Origin: a bacterium
GTDB lineage: Bacteria > Bacteroidota > Ignavibacteria > Kapaibacteriales > UBA7675
Reading direction: 5' to 3'
Assembly (NCBI GenBank): GCA_030430495.1
Contig: JAUIKM010000010.1
Span: 1 to 64,000 of the forward strand
Length of the DNA stretch: 64,000 nucleotides
In this document: positions 29,430-43,147 of the stretch, piece by piece
How positions within the stretch are numbered: position 1 is the first letter of the stretch
How the letters are laid out: every line of letters begins with the position of its first letter
Notes under the pieces: model-generated
Databases searched by the model: none
Seen by the model: only the letters and a program-made list of their open reading frames with translations
What the model was told of the DNA's origin: nothing
Position numbers and translations under genes: made by a program

Positions 29430-31496
29430 TCACGCAGACACAGCTCCGAACGGCGATTTTACGGCCTTTTCATATCTGCTGAACTTCATCGAATACGATG
29501 CGCGCCCCTGGCTTAACGACCGCAATTGGGTCACATAACCAAACATGAGCGCAAGCGGCACCAAAGCCTTGATTACCTGGGCTCCCGCGCGCTGCGAGAT
29601 GCCCTCGATTTTTCCATGCCGTGAATTGAGGTCGCTGATCACCTCACCCAGGTATTCCTCGGGGGTCAGCACTTCAACTTCAAACACCGGTTCCAGCAGG
29701 ATGGGTTTTGCCCTGTGCAGTGCTTCACGCGTGGCGCTCACTGCGGCAATCTTGAAAGCCAGCTCTGATGAGTCGACCTCGTGAAAAGAGCCCCCGGTCA
29801 GCCGAACCCCGACATCTACGACGGGATACCCGGCAATCGGTCCATTTTGCAGAGCTTCAAACACACCTTGCTCCACGGCCGGGATAAATTCCTTGGGGAT
29901 GTCTCCCCCGCTGATCGCATTCTCGAACTTGTGCCCCGCTCCATTCTCTCTTGGAGCGTATTCGAGTATCACATGCGCAAACTGGCCTTTGCCGCCTGTT
30001 TGCCGCACAAATTTTTCTTCGTGTCTCAGCTCCGTACTGATAGTCTCGCGGTAGGCTACCCGAGGCTTGCCGACGTTGACTCCGACGCCGAACTCCTTGA
30101 CCATGCGATCGACAATGATTTCGAGGTGCAATTCGCCGACGCCACTTATGATCGTCTGCCCTGTCTCGTCTTCAACGTGATAACGAAACGTCGGATCTTC
30201 CTCGGTCAGCTTTAACAAAGCCTGACTGAGTTTATCCTGATCGGCACGAGTCTTGGGCTCAACAGCCTGATCTATGACAGGATCGGTGAAGCTGATGCGC
30301 TCCAGCAGAATTTGGTGTTTCTGGTCACAGAGCGTATCGCCGGTGCGGGTGGTTTTCAGCCCCACGACTGCGACGATATCGCCGGCGTAGGCTTCGCTGA
30401 TTTCTTCGCGGGAATCTGCATGCATTCTGAGTAGACGTCCTATTCGCTCGCGTTTACCGCTCGCTACACTTAGAAGGACTCCACCTGATTGAATTACGCC
30501 GGAGTAGACTCGGATAAAAGTCAAACGACCAACAAATTGATCAGTCAGAATTTTGAATGCCAGCGCTGCAACAGGTTCTTCGTCTTTCGGCGCGCGCGTG
30601 AGCGCTTTCTCAGTTTTGGGGTCATATCCGCGAACCGAGCCGACATCTACCGGCGAGGGCAGATATTGAACGACCGAGTCCAGCAGTTGTTGTACGCCCT
30701 TGTTCTTAAAGGACGCGCCACACAAAACCGGGATAAACCTGACGTTGATGGTTGCATTCCTGACGGCGCCGCGGATGTCGTCCTCTGAAAGCGCCTCACC
30801 ATCAAGGTAGCGCATCATCAAATCGTCGTCCATTTCAGCGGCTGCTTCGACCAGACGTTCGCGGTATTGCTCCGCTTCGGCCCGCATCGCGTCGGGAATC
30901 TCACCTTCCGAAAACTGCACTCCCAGGGAGTCGTCGTCGAAGGCAATGGCCTTCATCGTGATCAAATCAACAATTCCGGCAAAACTTTCGCCGGAACCTA
31001 TTGGAATCTGAAGGGGAATCGGGCGTGCCTTTAAGCGCTCTTCCATCATGTCAATGACATTACTGAAATCGGCTCCAACCCTGTCCATCTTGTTGACAAA
31101 AGCGATGCGGGGCACTTTGTACTCCTCAGCTTGCCTCCAGACGGTTTCGGATTGCGGTTCAACTCCACCAACGGCGCAAAAGAGCGCCACAGCTCCATCG
31201 AGTACACGCAAAGATCGTTGAACTTCAGCAGTGAAGTCCACGTGCCCTGGTGTATCGATAATGTTGATCGTCGTGTCGCCCCACACACAGCTCGTCGCAG
31301 CGGAAGTTATCGTGATACCGCGGGAACGTTCCTGCTCCATGTAATCCATGACAGCCGTTCCGTGGTGCACTTCCCCCAACTTGCGGAGAACCCCTGTATA
31401 GAAGAGTATGCGTTCGGTCGTCGTTGTCTTGCCGGCGTCGATATGCGCCATGATACCGATATTGCGAACGCGTTCTATAGGTACTGTGCGGGGCAT
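29430..31496 (-). CDS. fusA: Elongation factor G, paralog A (canonical or spdEFG2-like)
   Basis: [27 protein letters not shown] ... [25 protein letters not shown]; complete 688 aa. Confidence 0.93.
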   Translation of the reverse strand: MPRTVPIERVRNIGIMAHIDAGKTTTTERILFYTGVLRKLGEVHHGTAVMDYMEQERSRGITITSAATSCVWGDTTINIIDTPGHVDFTAEVQRSLRVLDGAVALFCAVGGVEPQSETVWRQAEEYKVPRIAFVNKMDRVGADFSNVIDMMEERLKARPIPLQIPIGSGESFAGIVDLITMKAIAFDDDSLGVQFSEGEIPDAMRAEAEQYRERLVEAAAEMDDDLMMRYLDGEALSEDDIRGAVRNATINVRFIPVLCGASFKNKGVQQLLDSVVQYLPSPVDVGSVRGYDPKTEKALTRAPKDEEPVAALAFKILTDQFVGRLTFIRVYSGVIQSGGVLLSVASGKRERIGRLLRMHADSREEISEAYAGDIVAVVGLKTTRTGDTLCDQKHQILLERISFTDPVIDQAVEPKTRADQDKLSQALLKLTEEDPTFRYHVEDETGQTIISGVGELHLEIIVDRMVKEFGVGVNVGKPRVAYRETISTELRHEEKFVRQTGGKGQFAHVILEYAPRENGAGHKFENAISGGDIPKEFIPAVEQGVFEALQNGPIAGYPVVDVGVRLTGGSFHEVDSSELAFKIAAVSATREALHRAKPILLEPVFEVEVLTPEEYLGEVISDLNSRHGKIEGISQRAGAQVIKALVPLALMFGYVTQLRSLSQGRASYSMKFSRYEKAVKSPFGAVSA

Positions 31497-31551
31497 TGTT
31501 GTTGTTCAGTTGTCAAAGGACGTCTGTTGTCTCAATCCAGATTTTCTGCGA

Positions 31552-32019
31552 TCACCATTTGAAGTGGGCAAAGGCGCGGTTGGCGTCGGCCATGCGGTGC
31601 GTTTCGTCACGACGTTTAATTGTCGAACCTTCACCATTGGCGGCCGCCATCAACTCGCCGGCCAGGCGCTCGGCCATCGTCTTCTCGCGACGCTGCGATG
31701 CGAAACGCTTCAACCAGCGGATTGCCAGCGCCAGACGGCGGCTCTCGGGAACTTCGGAAGGCACCTGATAGGTAGCTCCGCCAACGCGACGCGAGCGAAC
31801 TTCGAGATTCGGAGCGGCAGCGCTGAGCGCTTTGCGAAATACTTCGATTTCATCCTGGCCCGTTTTCTCACGGATGATGTCGAGTGCACCGTAAACAATC
31901 GCGCGGGCAGTATTCTTCTTGCCGTCACGCATGATATTGTTTACAAAGCGCGCCACCAGGACATCATTGTACCGGGGGTCGGGAATCGTTGAGCGTTTTT
32001 CTGCGCGTTTTTTTCTCAT
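31552..32019 (-). CDS. rpsG: 30S ribosomal protein S7
   Basis: MRKKRAEKRSTIPDPRYNDVLVARFVNNIMRDGKKNTARAIVY. Confidence 0.97.
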   Translation of the reverse strand: MRKKRAEKRSTIPDPRYNDVLVARFVNNIMRDGKKNTARAIVYGALDIIREKTGQDEIEVFRKALSAAAPNLEVRSRRVGGATYQVPSEVPESRRLALAIRWLKRFASQRREKTMAERLAGELMAAANGEGSTIKRRDETHRMADANRAFAHFKW

Positions 32020-32052
32020 AGTCTCTGCATCAACTCAAATGAGCGATTGACA

Positions 32053-32433
32053 TTATTTGGCGGCCTTCGGCTTCTTCGCCCCGTATTTTGAACGACTCTG
32101 CTTGCGACCTTCAACTCCCTGCGTATCAGCAGCACCGCGGATAACGTGGTAACGAACGCCGGGAAGGTCTTTAACTCGACCACCGCGAATCAGCACAATC
32201 GAGTGCTCCTGCAGGTTGTGGCCCTCGCCGGGAATGTACGCGGTTACTTCAATCTGATTCGTCAGACGCACACGAGCAACTTTGCGGAGAGCCGAGTTCG
32301 GCTTCTTCGGCGTGGTCGTGTAAACACGCGTGCAAACGCCGCGACGCTGAGGACAACTCGTCAACGCCGGGGACTTACTTTTCTCGATAATCCGCTTGCG
32401 GCCTTTGCGAACCAACTGGCTGATCGTAGGCAC
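32053..32433 (-). CDS. rpsL: 30S ribosomal protein S12
   Basis: [13 protein letters not shown] ... [33 protein letters not shown]. Confidence 0.98.
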   Translation of the reverse strand: MPTISQLVRKGRKRIIEKSKSPALTSCPQRRGVCTRVYTTTPKKPNSALRKVARVRLTNQIEVTAYIPGEGHNLQEHSIVLIRGGRVKDLPGVRYHVIRGAADTQGVEGRKQSRSKYGAKKPKAAK

Positions 32434-32546
32434 TAGAACACTCCAAAAACTTCCGGCAAAACCTGAAAAACGGGCTTGGACCCAGCTTCAGAAAGAGCCA
32501 ACAAAAGTAGGGAAAACGATTTTCTTACGCAAGCAAAATCGCACTC

Positions 32547-32572
32547 GGGGTGAAATAAAGTTCATTCACCCC
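32547..32572 (-). terminator. Hairpin between the rpoC-proximal EF-G gene and rpsL
   Basis: ggggtgaa / ttcacccc arms; tail not strongly T-rich. Confidence 0.35.
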
Positions 32573-32590
32573 TACATGCGGATTTCCAAC

Positions 32591-34684
32591 TTACTTCTTG
32601 CCCTCGGCGCGTTCGCGCTCGTATTCCTTGATCAGTTCGTCCTGGATCTGACGAGGCACCTGAGCATAGCGGGAGAACTCCATAGCGAACTCCCCCTTGC
32701 CCTGCGTCGCACTGCGCAGATCCGTAGAATAGCCGAACATCTCGCTCAGCGGCACTTCAACCTCAACCACCACATAGCCGGTATCGATTTCGGTTCCGAT
32801 CACGATTCCGCGGCGCTGGTTGATCTGACCGATCACAACGCCTTGAAACTCTTCAGGCGCGGATACTTCGACTTTCATCACAGGCTCAAGGATGACCGGC
32901 TTGGCGGCTCTGTACGCTTCCCTGAACGCAGCCATAGAGGCTATCTTGAAGGCCATGTCCGAGGAGTCAACGGCGTGGTATGAACCGTCGTTCAGCTCGG
33001 CGCGAATGTTCACAACGGGCTGCCCAATCAACGTACCTTTGTCCATCTGCTCGCGGAAGCCTTTGTCGCAGGCGGGGATGTATTCACGCGGAATCACACC
33101 ACCGACGATCTTGTCGACGAATTCGTAGTTCTCCTCCGAATCCTCCAGCGGCTCAAGGTATCCACCCACGCGCGCAAACTGACCGGAACCACCGGTCTGT
33201 TTTTTGTGCGTGTAGTTGAAATCGGAGCGCTGCGTAATTGCCTCGCGGTAGGCCACCTGCGGCTGCCCCACAATTACTTCGCAGTTGTACTCGCGCTTGA
33301 TGCGCTCAATGTACACTTCGAGGTGGAGCTCGCCCATCCCTTTGATAATTGTCTCACCGCTCTCTTCATCGCGGTGAACCTGAAAGGTCGGGTCTTCTTT
33401 CGAAAAGCGGTTAAGCGCTTTCGAGAACGACACCTGACCGCTCTTGTCTTTCGGCCTGACGGCCAGCTCAATCACGGTATTGGGAACGTGCATTGACTGC
33501 ATCGACAGATGAACCGTTCCATCCGTGAAGGTGTCGCCCGAGGCGCAGTCGACACCGAACATCGCGACGATGTCGCCGGCTTCTGCGGCTTCCACATCGT
33601 GCATCTCGTCGGAGTGCATTTGCACGATGCGGGGCACCTTGATTTTTTTCTTGTTGGCCATGTTGTGAATGAAGTCGCCTTTGCTGAGCTTGCCCTGGTA
33701 GATGCGCATATAGGTCAGCTGACCATAACGACCATCTTCCAGCTTGAACGCAAGAGCAACAAGCGGAGCAGCCGGGTCGGATTTCAACGGCACGCGAGCT
33801 TCGTTCGCATCCAGATCAAGCGCTTCCAGCGGCACTTCAGTCGGGCTCGGCAGGAAGTCCAGCACGCCGTCAAGCAGCACCTGAACACCCTTGTTTTTAT
33901 AGGCCGAACCGACGTACACCGGCGTGCACTTCAGTTCCAGCGTTGCTTTGCGCAGCGCCGGTTTAATCTCTTCGGACGAGACTTCCTCTTCCATCAGGAA
34001 TTTCTCGGCGATGTCATCATCAAAGTCGGCAACAGCTTCGACCAGCTTCAGGCGGTATTCGCGCGCCTGGTCCATCATGTTGGCCGGGATGTCTTCGTAA
34101 ACAAGTTCGGAACCTTGCTCACCGACAAAACGCACCGCCTGCATTCTGAGCAGGTCAATGATGCCTTCAAATTTATCTTCCGCGCCGATCGGCAGCGTCA
34201 TCATGATCGGGTTGTGGTGCAGCTTTTCACGCAGTTGCTCTGCAACGCGAAACGGGTTGGCGCCCGAACGGTCCATTTTGTTGATGAACGCCACGCGCGG
34301 CACATTGTAGCGACGCATTTGACGGTCAACAGTAATCGACTGACTCTGGACACCGGCAACCGAGCACAGCACCAGCACGGCGCCGTCGAGTACACGCAGC
34401 GCACGCTCAACTTCCACCGTAAAGTCGACGTGGCCAGGGGTGTCGATCAGATTGAAATCGTGCTCCTTCCAGTGGAAGAAGGTAGCGGCCGACTGAATCG
34501 TGATACCTTTTTCACGCTCGAGGTCCATCGAGTCCATTTTGGCGCCGCCGTCCTTGCCGCGGACTTCCTGAATTTTGTGAATCTTCCCCGTGTAGTAGAG
34601 GATGCGCTCACTCAACGTGGTTTTACCGGAATCAATGTGGGCACTGATTCCTATATTGCGGGTTTTTTTGACGTAGTCGCTCAT
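32591..34684 (-). CDS. Elongation factor G, paralog B (mitochondrial EFG1 / spdEFG1-like)
   Basis: [85 protein letters not shown]; complete 697 aa. Confidence 0.92.
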   Translation of the reverse strand: MSDYVKKTRNIGISAHIDSGKTTLSERILYYTGKIHKIQEVRGKDGGAKMDSMDLEREKGITIQSAATFFHWKEHDFNLIDTPGHVDFTVEVERALRVLDGAVLVLCSVAGVQSQSITVDRQMRRYNVPRVAFINKMDRSGANPFRVAEQLREKLHHNPIMMTLPIGAEDKFEGIIDLLRMQAVRFVGEQGSELVYEDIPANMMDQAREYRLKLVEAVADFDDDIAEKFLMEEEVSSEEIKPALRKATLELKCTPVYVGSAYKNKGVQVLLDGVLDFLPSPTEVPLEALDLDANEARVPLKSDPAAPLVALAFKLEDGRYGQLTYMRIYQGKLSKGDFIHNMANKKKIKVPRIVQMHSDEMHDVEAAEAGDIVAMFGVDCASGDTFTDGTVHLSMQSMHVPNTVIELAVRPKDKSGQVSFSKALNRFSKEDPTFQVHRDEESGETIIKGMGELHLEVYIERIKREYNCEVIVGQPQVAYREAITQRSDFNYTHKKQTGGSGQFARVGGYLEPLEDSEENYEFVDKIVGGVIPREYIPACDKGFREQMDKGTLIGQPVVNIRAELNDGSYHAVDSSDMAFKIASMAAFREAYRAAKPVILEPVMKVEVSAPEEFQGVVIGQINQRRGIVIGTEIDTGYVVVEVEVPLSEMFGYSTDLRSATQGKGEFAMEFSRYAQVPRQIQDELIKEYERERAEGKK

Positions 34685-34870
34685 AGCTCCGTACCGTGCT
34701 CTGGCTGAGTAATTGTCGGAAGTACGTTTGTTTGAAGGACGGCCGTCTGCCGATCAGCACCGAAAAAAGCGGCCTAATCCGTTCCAGCCAAAAGAAAAAG
34801 ATTTCCAAATTACAACGTTCGGATTTAAGAAGCAACTTTCGGGCAGGATTTGCCGCGCTGAAAAAAGAAA

Positions 34871-34903
34871 AGAGCGCTCCGGAGCTGATGCCCGGAGCGC
34901 TCT
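34871..34903 (-). terminator. Intrinsic terminator after rpoC
   Basis: Perfect 12-bp arms agagcgctccgg / ccggagcgctct; minus-strand tail TTTTCTTTTTTC. Confidence 0.85.
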
Positions 34904-34927
34904 GATTCAGCGTATGTCAGTTGTTCG

Positions 34928-37900
34928 TCAGGCAGGCACCGAGCGCTTCAGCGCTTTGGCGTCGGCCTCCAGACTGCCCGGCATATCGTCCGAAGAGAAG
35001 ATATTTCCGACGTCACTGCTGACGCGGATATCCTGGCACTGTCGCAGACCGGTACCTGCCGGAATCAACTGTCCAAGAATAATATTCTCTTTCAGACCGA
35101 TCAACTGGTCGACTTTGGACGCCACAGCGGCCTCCGTCAACACCAGCGTCGTCTGCTGGAACGAAGCGGCCGAAATAAAGCTCTCGGTATTCAGCGCCGC
35201 CTGGGTGATGCCCAAAAGGATCGGCTGCGAAATTGAGGGCTCCGGATCGCGATAGGCGGCAACCGCTTTGGTCTTGCGCTTGAGGTCCGTATTGACCTCG
35301 CGCACCTTGCGTTTCGGCACCATCTGGTTTTCGCGGAACTTCGAGTCGCCTTTTTCGACAACCACCACGTGGCTCTTGAGCCGCTCGTTCTCGTCGATGA
35401 ACCGCATGCGGTCAATGTGATCGTTTTCGAGGAACACGCTGTCTCCCGAATCGACCACTTTGACTTTCTGCAGCATCTGACGCACGATAATTTCGATGTG
35501 TTTGTCGTTCAGCTTCACACCCTGCATACCGTACACTTCCTGGATCTCGTTGACCAGGTATTGCTGCACGGCGTTGACGCCCTTGATTGCCAGGATGTCG
35601 TGCGGGTCGATCGGACCGTCCGTCAAACGGTCGCCGGCGCGGATCGTGTCGCCCTCCTGCGAGAGCACGTACTTGTTGTACGCCACGGTGTATTCCTTGA
35701 CCGTCTGATTGTCGAAGCTGGTCACTACCAAAACGCGGGAACCGCGCTTGGGCTTGCCGAACGACACGGTACCGTCGATCTCGGAAACGATAGCGGCTTT
35801 CTGCGGCGAACGCGCTTCAAACAGCTCCGTAACACGCGGAAGACCACCGGTAATGTCACGCGTTTTACCCGTATCACGAGGAATCTTGGCCAGCGAATCG
35901 CCGATGCCGACCGCTTCGGCGTCATCAACGATAATCTGGGAGTTCGTCGGTAACAGGTAGGTCTGCAGGTGCTCGCCTTTTTCATCGATGATTTCAATCG
36001 ACGGCGACTTCGTCCGGTCGCGTGACTCGATGATCGACTTGGTTATGTGCCCCGTTTGCTCATCGATTTCTTCCCGGAAGGTCACGTTGTCGATGAATTC
36101 TGTATAACGAACAAAACCGGCTTTTTCAGTAATAATAACGGCGTTATACGGGTCCCATTCGTAAATGAGATCGCCTTTGTGGACCTGCTGCCCGTCCTGA
36201 ACGTTCAGGCGCGCACCGTACATGGCGTCGTATTTATTCAGCTCGCGGTTTGTATCCGGGTTGATAATCTTGATCATACCACCACGGCCAACCACGATTT
36301 CGACATCCTCCTCATCTTCGACAGCCGTAATGGTTTTAACGCGGTCAAAGTTGATAATACCGTCGAACTTGGCTTTGATCGAGGACTGTGCGGCAATCAG
36401 AGATGCGGTACCACCGGTGTGGAAGGTGCGGAGCGTCAGCTGCGTACCAGGTTCACCAATGGACTGAGCGGCAATCGTACCGACGGCCTCGCCCACATCC
36501 ACCATTTTGCTTGTCGCCAGGTTGCGACCATAGCAGTTTGTGCAGATTCCACGACGCGATTCGCAGGTGAGCACCGAACGCACCTGGACCATTTCGATCG
36601 AGGTTTCATCGATGCGACGACCGACTTCCTCGTCGATCAACTCGCCCGATTTGACGATCAGTTCGTCCGTCAGAGGATCGTAGATGTCGAGCAGGGAGAT
36701 ACGCCCCAGAATGCGCTCGTAGAGCGGTTCCTTGACCTCTTCCCCGTCCTTGAGCGCCGTCATCTCGATGCCGCGAATCGTGCCGCAATCATTTTCGGAG
36801 ACAATCACGTCCTGCGCCACATCGTGCAGACGGCGGGTAAGGTAGCCGGCGTCGGCCGTTTTAAGGGCTGTATCGGCCAGACCTTTACGTGCACCGTGCG
36901 TCGAGATGAAGTACTCGAGGATCGAAAGACCCTCTTTGAAGTTTGCGATAATCGGGTTCTCGATCAGTTCGCCCGTTGAACCGGAAAGCGACTTTTTGGG
37001 CTTGGCCATAAGACCGCGCATGCCGGCCAGCTGGCGAATCTGCTCTTTCGAACCACGAGCCTGTGAGTCAAGCGCCATCCAGAAAGTATTGAAGCCCTGA
37101 TCGGCGCGCTGCAATTCCGTGTACAGCCTGTCCGCAATGCGGTTGGTCGACGAAGACCAGATGTCCACGATCTTGTTGTAACGCTCACCGCTCGTAATCA
37201 CACCCATCTGGTAGTGATTCTCGATCTTGTCGACTTCGGCCTGAGCTTTGTCGATGATATCCACCTTTGCGTCCGGGATCAGAAGGTCGGCGATATTCAC
37301 CGACAGACCGCCGCGCGTAGCGAAGGAGAATCCCATGTCTTTCAGGTTGTCCAGGAATTCCACCGTCTTGGCCAAACCGGCTTTCTGGAAACACATACCG
37401 ATGATCTGGCGCAGACGCTTCTTGGACAGCAGCTCGTTCAGATAGCCGATTTCAACCGGTACAATCTCATTGAACAGCACGCGACCCGTCGTCGTCTCGA
37501 TGTATTCCTTGCCGATGCGCGTTTTGATCTTGGCATGCAGGTGCAGGCGTTTGTTGTTGTACGCAATGATAACCTCTTCCGGCGAGGAGTAGATGCGTCC
37601 TTCACCGGCTACGCCGCGACGCAGCTTGGTGATGTAATAACATCCCAAAACCATGTCCTGGCTGGGTACGGCAATCGGCGTACCGTTTTGCGTGTGCATG
37701 ATGTTGTGCGAGGCAAGCATCAGCAGCAGCGCTTCCAGCTGGGCTTCGTGGCTCAGCGGAACGTGCACGGCCATCTGGTCACCGTCAAAGTCGGCGTTGA
37801 AGGCCGTACAGACAAGCGGGTGCAGACGGATGGCTTTCCCTTCCACCAGCTTGGGCTGGAAGGCCTGAATGCCGAGGCGGTGAAGCGTCGGAGCGCGGTT

Positions 37901-39193
37901 CAGCAGGACCGGGTGACCCTGGATTACGTGCTCGAGGATGTCCCACACTTCGTTGGTCTTGCGCTCGACCAGCTTCTTGGCGCTTTTGACGGTCTTCACA
38001 TATCCGCGCTCAATGAGCTTGCGGATAATAAAGGGCTTGAACAACTCAACCGCCATGTCCTTCGGCAAACCGCATTCGTGAATACGCAGCGAGGGACCAA
38101 CAACAATCACCGAACGACCGGAATAGTCGACGCGTTTACCGAGCAGGTTCTGGCGGAAACGACCGGTTTTACCTTTGAGCATGTCCGACAGCGATTTGAG
38201 CGTGCGCTGCGAATCGCTGCGCGCCGTCGAACGGCGGCTGTTGTCGAACAGAGCGTCAACGGCTTCCTGCAGCATGCGCTTTTCGTTCCGCAGAATCACT
38301 TCAGGCGCTTTGATGTCGATCAGGCGCTTGAGGCGGTTGTTGCGGATGATGACGCGGCGGTACAGGTCGTTGAGGTCGGACGTGGCAAAACGACCGCCTT
38401 CGAGGGGCACCAGGGGACGCAGCTCCGGCGGGATGACCGGGATGACGTCAAGCACCATCCACTCGGGACGGTTTGGAACTTTATTGTCCCGTTCGCGGAA
38501 AGCCTCTATAACGCGCAAGCGTTTGAGCGCTTCCAGCTTTTTCTGCTGCGAGGTTTCAACTTTGAGCTGCTCGCGCAGTTTCGCGGCTTCCTCTTCGGGA
38601 TCCGTACGGCGCAGCAGTTCTTTGACCGCCTCACCGCCGATCAGCGCGATAAATTTGCGCGGATCCTCGTCGTCGAGCTTGTGCTCTTCCGGCGGCAGCG
38701 AGTCCATAATTTTCAGGTACTCTTCTTCCGTCAACAGGTCTTTTTTCTGCAGGCCGGTATTGCCCGGCTGCACGACCGAATAGGATTCGTAGTACACAAT
38801 GCGCTCGACGTCCTTGGTAGGCATACCCAGAACGGCGGCGATTTTGCTGGGCTGCGAACGCAGGAACCAGACGTGAATAACGGGCACGGCCAACATGATG
38901 TGGCCCATGCGCTCGCGGCGCACCGACTTCTGCGTTACTTCAACGCCGCAGCGGTCGCACACGATGCCTTTGTAGCGAATGCGTTTATACTTGCCACACG
39001 CGCATTCCCAGTCGCGAACGGGACCAAAGATCTTTTCGCAGAAAAGACCATCCTTTTCGGGCCGGAATGAGCGGTAGTTTATCGTTTCTGGTTTTGTGAC
39101 CTCTCCGTGTGACCAGTGGAGAATTTCGTCGGAAGAAGCGATCCGAATTGAAACGCTTGAAAATCCCTTGCGGGGAATTGGACGAGATTGCAT
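34928..39193 (-). CDS. rpoC: DNA-directed RNA polymerase subunit beta'
   Basis: [23 protein letters not shown] zinc motif; [18 protein letters not shown] active-site loop. Confidence 0.98.
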   Translation of the reverse strand: MQSRPIPRKGFSSVSIRIASSDEILHWSHGEVTKPETINYRSFRPEKDGLFCEKIFGPVRDWECACGKYKRIRYKGIVCDRCGVEVTQKSVRRERMGHIMLAVPVIHVWFLRSQPSKIAAVLGMPTKDVERIVYYESYSVVQPGNTGLQKKDLLTEEEYLKIMDSLPPEEHKLDDEDPRKFIALIGGEAVKELLRRTDPEEEAAKLREQLKVETSQQKKLEALKRLRVIEAFRERDNKVPNRPEWMVLDVIPVIPPELRPLVPLEGGRFATSDLNDLYRRVIIRNNRLKRLIDIKAPEVILRNEKRMLQEAVDALFDNSRRSTARSDSQRTLKSLSDMLKGKTGRFRQNLLGKRVDYSGRSVIVVGPSLRIHECGLPKDMAVELFKPFIIRKLIERGYVKTVKSAKKLVERKTNEVWDILEHVIQGHPVLLNRAPTLHRLGIQAFQPKLVEGKAIRLHPLVCTAFNADFDGDQMAVHVPLSHEAQLEALLLMLASHNIMHTQNGTPIAVPSQDMVLGCYYITKLRRGVAGEGRIYSSPEEVIIAYNNKRLHLHAKIKTRIGKEYIETTTGRVLFNEIVPVEIGYLNELLSKKRLRQIIGMCFQKAGLAKTVEFLDNLKDMGFSFATRGGLSVNIADLLIPDAKVDIIDKAQAEVDKIENHYQMGVITSGERYNKIVDIWSSSTNRIADRLYTELQRADQGFNTFWMALDSQARGSKEQIRQLAGMRGLMAKPKKSLSGSTGELIENPIIANFKEGLSILEYFISTHGARKGLADTALKTADAGYLTRRLHDVAQDVIVSENDCGTIRGIEMTALKDGEEVKEPLYERILGRISLLDIYDPLTDELIVKSGELIDEEVGRRIDETSIEMVQVRSVLTCESRRGICTNCYGRNLATSKMVDVGEAVGTIAAQSIGEPGTQLTLRTFHTGGTASLIAAQSSIKAKFDGIINFDRVKTITAVEDEEDVEIVVGRGGMIKIINPDTNRELNKYDAMYGARLNVQDGQQVHKGDLIYEWDPYNAVIITEKAGFVRYTEFIDNVTFREEIDEQTGHITKSIIESRDRTKSPSIEIIDEKGEHLQTYLLPTNSQIIVDDAEAVGIGDSLAKIPRDTGKTRDITGGLPRVTELFEARSPQKAAIVSEIDGTVSFGKPKRGSRVLVVTSFDNQTVKEYTVAYNKYVLSQEGDTIRAGDRLTDGPIDPHDILAIKGVNAVQQYLVNEIQEVYGMQGVKLNDKHIEIIVRQMLQKVKVVDSGDSVFLENDHIDRMRFIDENERLKSHVVVVEKGDSKFRENQMVPKRKVREVNTDLKRKTKAVAAYRDPEPSISQPILLGITQAALNTESFISAASFQQTTLVLTEAAVASKVDQLIGLKENIILGQLIPAGTGLRQCQDIRVSSDVGNIFSSDDMPGSLEADAKALKRSVPA

Positions 39194-39313
39194 TGAGCCG
39201 CCTCCATTCCAGAAGTTGAGTTGAGATTGTAAATCTTCTTCCTTTGACCGACAGCGTATCCCGGTGCATCGGTTACGATTCCCGGCTCCGGGTGAGCCGG
39301 GAATCGTCCGTGC

Positions 39314-42300
39314 TTATTCTTCTACTTTGACTTCGAGAGCGAGGCCCTGCAGCTCACGAATCAAAACATTGAAGGATTCAGGGATGTTCGGATTGGGCAG
39401 GTTTTCACCCTTCACAATCGACTCGTAGGCTTTGGCACGACCCTGCACGTCATCCGACTTGACCGTCAGAATTTCCTGCAGCGTGTGCGCGGCGCCGTAC
39501 GCTTCGAGCGCCCATACCTCCATCTCCCCGAAACGCTGTCCGCCGAATTGCGCTTTACCGCCCAGCGGCTGTTGCGTAATCAGCGAGTACGGCCCAATCG
39601 AACGCGCGTGGATCTTGTCTTCCACAAGGTGCGACAGTTTGAGCATGTAGATCACGCCCACCGTCACGTGCTGCTCGAATTCTTCGCCGGTACGACCGTC
39701 GAAGAGCATTGTTTTACCGTCGGACGGCAAACCGGCTTTTTCGAGCCATGTGTTGACTTCATCCCATGAAGCGCCGTCGAAAATCGGCGAGGCAAAGTGC
39801 ATACCGAGTTTCTGACCGGCCCAGCCCAGCGCCGTTTCGTACAACTGCCCCAGGTTCATCCGCGAGGGCACGCCCAGCGGGTTCAGGACAATGTCGACCG
39901 GCGTACCATCGGGCAGGAAGGGCATGTCTTCGACGGGCACGATCTTGGCCACGATACCTTTGTTACCGTGACGACCGGCCATCTTGTCGCCGACCTGCAG
40001 CTTGCGCTTTTTGGCGACGTAGACTTTGGCCATCTTCATGATGCCGGGCTGCAATTCGTCGCCCGTAATCACTTTGTGGCGTTCGATGCGGATGTCGTCG
40101 AGAATGCGTTCGCGTTTTTTGCGGTAGTTCTCGAACAGGAGGTCGACCGTCGCGAAGTGCTCCTCATTTTCCAGGAAGTTCTGACTCAGGTCGAGCTCCA
40201 GGAAATTGAGGCCTTCTTCTTCGTACTTATCGACAAAGCTGTTGGCCGTAAGTACGGTACCACCGCGGAACACGTTGGTGCCGTCTTTCAGCTTGATGCC
40301 GCCGACGACTTTGTGATCGGCCAGCAGTTTGGACAGGCGTTCAGCCGTATCCGCATCGTGATCCATCAGCAGGTCGTTTTCCTTGCGGGTCAGAGCATCC
40401 TGACGCTCTTTCTCCTGGCGGCGCACATCGGCTTCACGCGTCACGTTGCGACGCGTGAACAGCTTGGTATTTGTCACCACGCCTTTCAGCCCCGGAGGCG
40501 CTTTGAGCGAGGCGTCTTTCACGTCGCCTGCCTTGTCGCCAAAGATGGCGCGCAGCAGTTTCTCTTCCGGCGTCGGATCGGTTTCGCCTTTCGGCGTGAT
40601 TTTACCGATCAGGATGTCGCCTTCGCGCACGTTGGCGCCGACGCGAACAATACCATCTTCATCGAGGTCTTTGGTCGCTTCTTCGCTGACGTTCGGAATC
40701 TCGCGCGTCAGCTCTTCTTCTCCGCGTTTGGTGTCGCGCACCTGCAGTGAGAATTCGACGATGTGCAGCGAGGTGTAGACGTCTTCCGCCACCAGGCGCT
40801 CCGAGAGCACAATAGCATCCTCGAAGTTATAGCCGCTCCAGGGCATGAAAGCCACCAGAACGTTGCGGCCCAGCGCCAATTCACCGTACTGCGTCGAGCT
40901 GCTGTCCACCAGGGGACTGTCTTTCTTGACGCGGTCACCGACCTTGACGGTCGGGCGTTGATTGATGCAGGTATCCTGGTTAGTCCGGTAGAACTTGGTC
41001 AGGTAGTATGTTTTGACGAGTTGGTTGTCGAAGGCAACCAGCTTTTCCGTTTCGGTGCGTTTGTCGTCGTAACGAACGCGCACAAAGTCGGCGCAGACGT
41101 ATTCAACGACGCCGTCGCCTTCAGCGGAAATAACTGCACGCGAATCGCGGGCGACCTTGCCTTCCATCCCGGTACCGACAATCGGCGTTTCCGGGCGCAG
41201 GAGCGGCACGGCCTGGCGTTGCATGTTCGAGCCCATGAGTGCGCGGTTGGCATCATCGTGTTCCAGGAATGGAATCAGCGAAGCAGCCACGCTGGCAATC
41301 TGGTTGGTCGAAACGTCCAGATAGTTGATTTCTTCCGGCGTCACAACCACAAAGTCGCCGGAGCTGCGCGCTTTGATGCGCTCGCCCACCAGGCGGCCTT
41401 TTTCGTTTACAAGCGTTGATGCCGGAGCGATGATTTTGTTTTCATCGCGATCGGCGCGCAAGTGCACGACTTCCGGTTGTACCTGCCCCTCCTTCACCTC
41501 GTGATACGGCGTCTCGATGAAACCGAGCTCGTCGATACGGGCGTGAATGGACAGCGAAGAAATCAGGCCGATGTTGGGCCCCTCAGGCGTTTCGATTGGG
41601 CAGAGGCGACCGTAGTGCGTATAGTGCACATCGCGAACCTCAAAGCCGGCGCGCTCGCGCGTCAGACCACCGGGACCGAGCGCGGAGAGACGGCGTTTGT
41701 GCGTCATCTCCGACAGAGGGTTCACCTGGTCCATGAACTGCGAGAGCTGGTTTGTTCCGAAGAACTGGTTGATCACGGAGGATATGGTCCGTGCGTTGAC
41801 CAACTCGGCCGGCGTCAGCGAATCCGTATCGTGAATGTTGAGACGCTCTTTGATGGTGCGCGCCATACGGGCGAGACCAACATTAAATTGCGCCGTCAAC
41901 TGCTCACCAACGGTACGAACGCGGCGGTTGCCCAGGTGATCGATATCGTCCACCGGACGGCGACCTGCGCGCAGTTCAATCAAATATTTGATGATGGCAA
42001 TAATGTCTCCGACAGTAAGTGTCGTGACTTCACCATCTACTTCAAGTCCGAGTTTGTCGTTGATGCGGTAGCGACCAACCGAGCCGAGGTCATAACGCTT
42101 GGGATTAAAGAACAACTTGTCGATAAGTGCCTGCGCTGTTTCCAGGTCGGGCGCTTCACCGGAACGAAGCTGACGATAAATCCCTTCGAGCGCATCCTCG
42201 CGCGTGCGCGACGTATCCTTCGCCATAGTTCTGGCGATGATCGGTTCGTCGGCAGGGTTGATGTAGTTGAAGAGTTTGACCAGTTCGATCTGCGTACCGT

Positions 42301-43147
42301 TGCGGATCGCCTCAATCAACTCTTCTTCCAGAATGGTGTCGCGGCTGGCGATAATCTCACCCGTGCCGAGGTCGATCACATCGGCAGCGACGCGGCGGCC
42401 GATCATGTCGTCCGTAATGTCGTCGGGTTTCATCTCGGCCGTCAGGTCGAACAACTCGAGAATTTGTTCATCGGAAGAATACCCCAGTGCACGCAGAAGC
42501 ATGGTCACCGGGAATTTCTTTTTGCGATCGATATACACGTACATCACGTGGTGGATATCGGTCGAAAATTCCACCCACGAGCCGCGGAAAGGAATGATAC
42601 GCGCGGAGAAAACGCGCGTGCCGTTCGGGTGCATAGCATCGCTGAAGAACACGCCGGGAGAACGGTGCAACTGCGAGACCACCACGCGTTCGGCGCCGTT
42701 GATAACAAAGGTGCCGCGCGGCGTCATCGCCGGAATGTTACCCAGGTACACATCCTGCTCAATCGTCTCGATGTAGTCTTCCGACTTCGGATCGACCTTG
42801 GACGACAGGCGCAGCCGTGCCTTGAGGGGGCGCGAGTAGGTCAGCTCACGTTCGCGGCACTCCTGCTCGGTATATTTGGGGCGTTCAATATGATAGTCGA
42901 TGAACTCGAGCTCATAGATCTCGCGTGCATCGACGATCGGAAAGTTAGTTTTGAACGCCTGGAAAAGACCGGTATTTTTGCGTTCGCTTTGTTTGATCTC
43001 GTCCTGGAGGAAATCATCATAAGCCTGTATCTGAACGCTGAGCAGGTCGCCGGTGTGCACTTGCGAATTGAACGTCGCAAATGACACCCGCTCAAAGTTG
43101 AGGCCGGTAAGTTCTTTTCTGGAAGTCCCGGTTTGATTCGTGCTCAA
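39314..43147 (-). CDS. rpoB: DNA-directed RNA polymerase subunit beta (TTG start)
   Basis: [36 protein letters not shown] at 43147 preceded by GGGAGGTGGCTC on the minus strand. Confidence 0.96.
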   Translation of the reverse strand: MSTNQTGTSRKELTGLNFERVSFATFNSQVHTGDLLSVQIQAYDDFLQDEIKQSERKNTGLFQAFKTNFPIVDAREIYELEFIDYHIERPKYTEQECRERELTYSRPLKARLRLSSKVDPKSEDYIETIEQDVYLGNIPAMTPRGTFVINGAERVVVSQLHRSPGVFFSDAMHPNGTRVFSARIIPFRGSWVEFSTDIHHVMYVYIDRKKKFPVTMLLRALGYSSDEQILELFDLTAEMKPDDITDDMIGRRVAADVIDLGTGEIIASRDTILEEELIEAIRNGTQIELVKLFNYINPADEPIIARTMAKDTSRTREDALEGIYRQLRSGEAPDLETAQALIDKLFFNPKRYDLGSVGRYRINDKLGLEVDGEVTTLTVGDIIAIIKYLIELRAGRRPVDDIDHLGNRRVRTVGEQLTAQFNVGLARMARTIKERLNIHDTDSLTPAELVNARTISSVINQFFGTNQLSQFMDQVNPLSEMTHKRRLSALGPGGLTRERAGFEVRDVHYTHYGRLCPIETPEGPNIGLISSLSIHARIDELGFIETPYHEVKEGQVQPEVVHLRADRDENKIIAPASTLVNEKGRLVGERIKARSSGDFVVVTPEEINYLDVSTNQIASVAASLIPFLEHDDANRALMGSNMQRQAVPLLRPETPIVGTGMEGKVARDSRAVISAEGDGVVEYVCADFVRVRYDDKRTETEKLVAFDNQLVKTYYLTKFYRTNQDTCINQRPTVKVGDRVKKDSPLVDSSSTQYGELALGRNVLVAFMPWSGYNFEDAIVLSERLVAEDVYTSLHIVEFSLQVRDTKRGEEELTREIPNVSEEATKDLDEDGIVRVGANVREGDILIGKITPKGETDPTPEEKLLRAIFGDKAGDVKDASLKAPPGLKGVVTNTKLFTRRNVTREADVRRQEKERQDALTRKENDLLMDHDADTAERLSKLLADHKVVGGIKLKDGTNVFRGGTVLTANSFVDKYEEEGLNFLELDLSQNFLENEEHFATVDLLFENYRKKRERILDDIRIERHKVITGDELQPGIMKMAKVYVAKKRKLQVGDKMAGRHGNKGIVAKIVPVEDMPFLPDGTPVDIVLNPLGVPSRMNLGQLYETALGWAGQKLGMHFASPIFDGASWDEVNTWLEKAGLPSDGKTMLFDGRTGEEFEQHVTVGVIYMLKLSHLVEDKIHARSIGPYSLITQQPLGGKAQFGGQRFGEMEVWALEAYGAAHTLQEILTVKSDDVQGRAKAYESIVKGENLPNPNIPESFNVLIRELQGLALEVKVEE

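Noticed and set aside
32053-32433. Possible streptomycin-resistance change in S12
   Set aside because: [11 protein letters not shown] region retains the wild-type lysine context.
37214-39070. 618-aa plus-strand ORF antisense to rpoC
   Set aside because: Shadow frame of a highly conserved gene with strong codon bias; no recognisable domains.
41640-41800. Possible rifampicin-resistance substitutions in RpoB ([24 protein letters not shown])
   Set aside because: Key residues (D516, H526 and S531, E. coli numbering) are the sensitive type; V at 518 and L at 530 fall at positions I regard as naturally variable.
41462-43084. 540-aa plus-strand ORF antisense to rpoB
   Set aside because: Antisense artefact of codon bias; rpoB is unambiguous on the minus strand.
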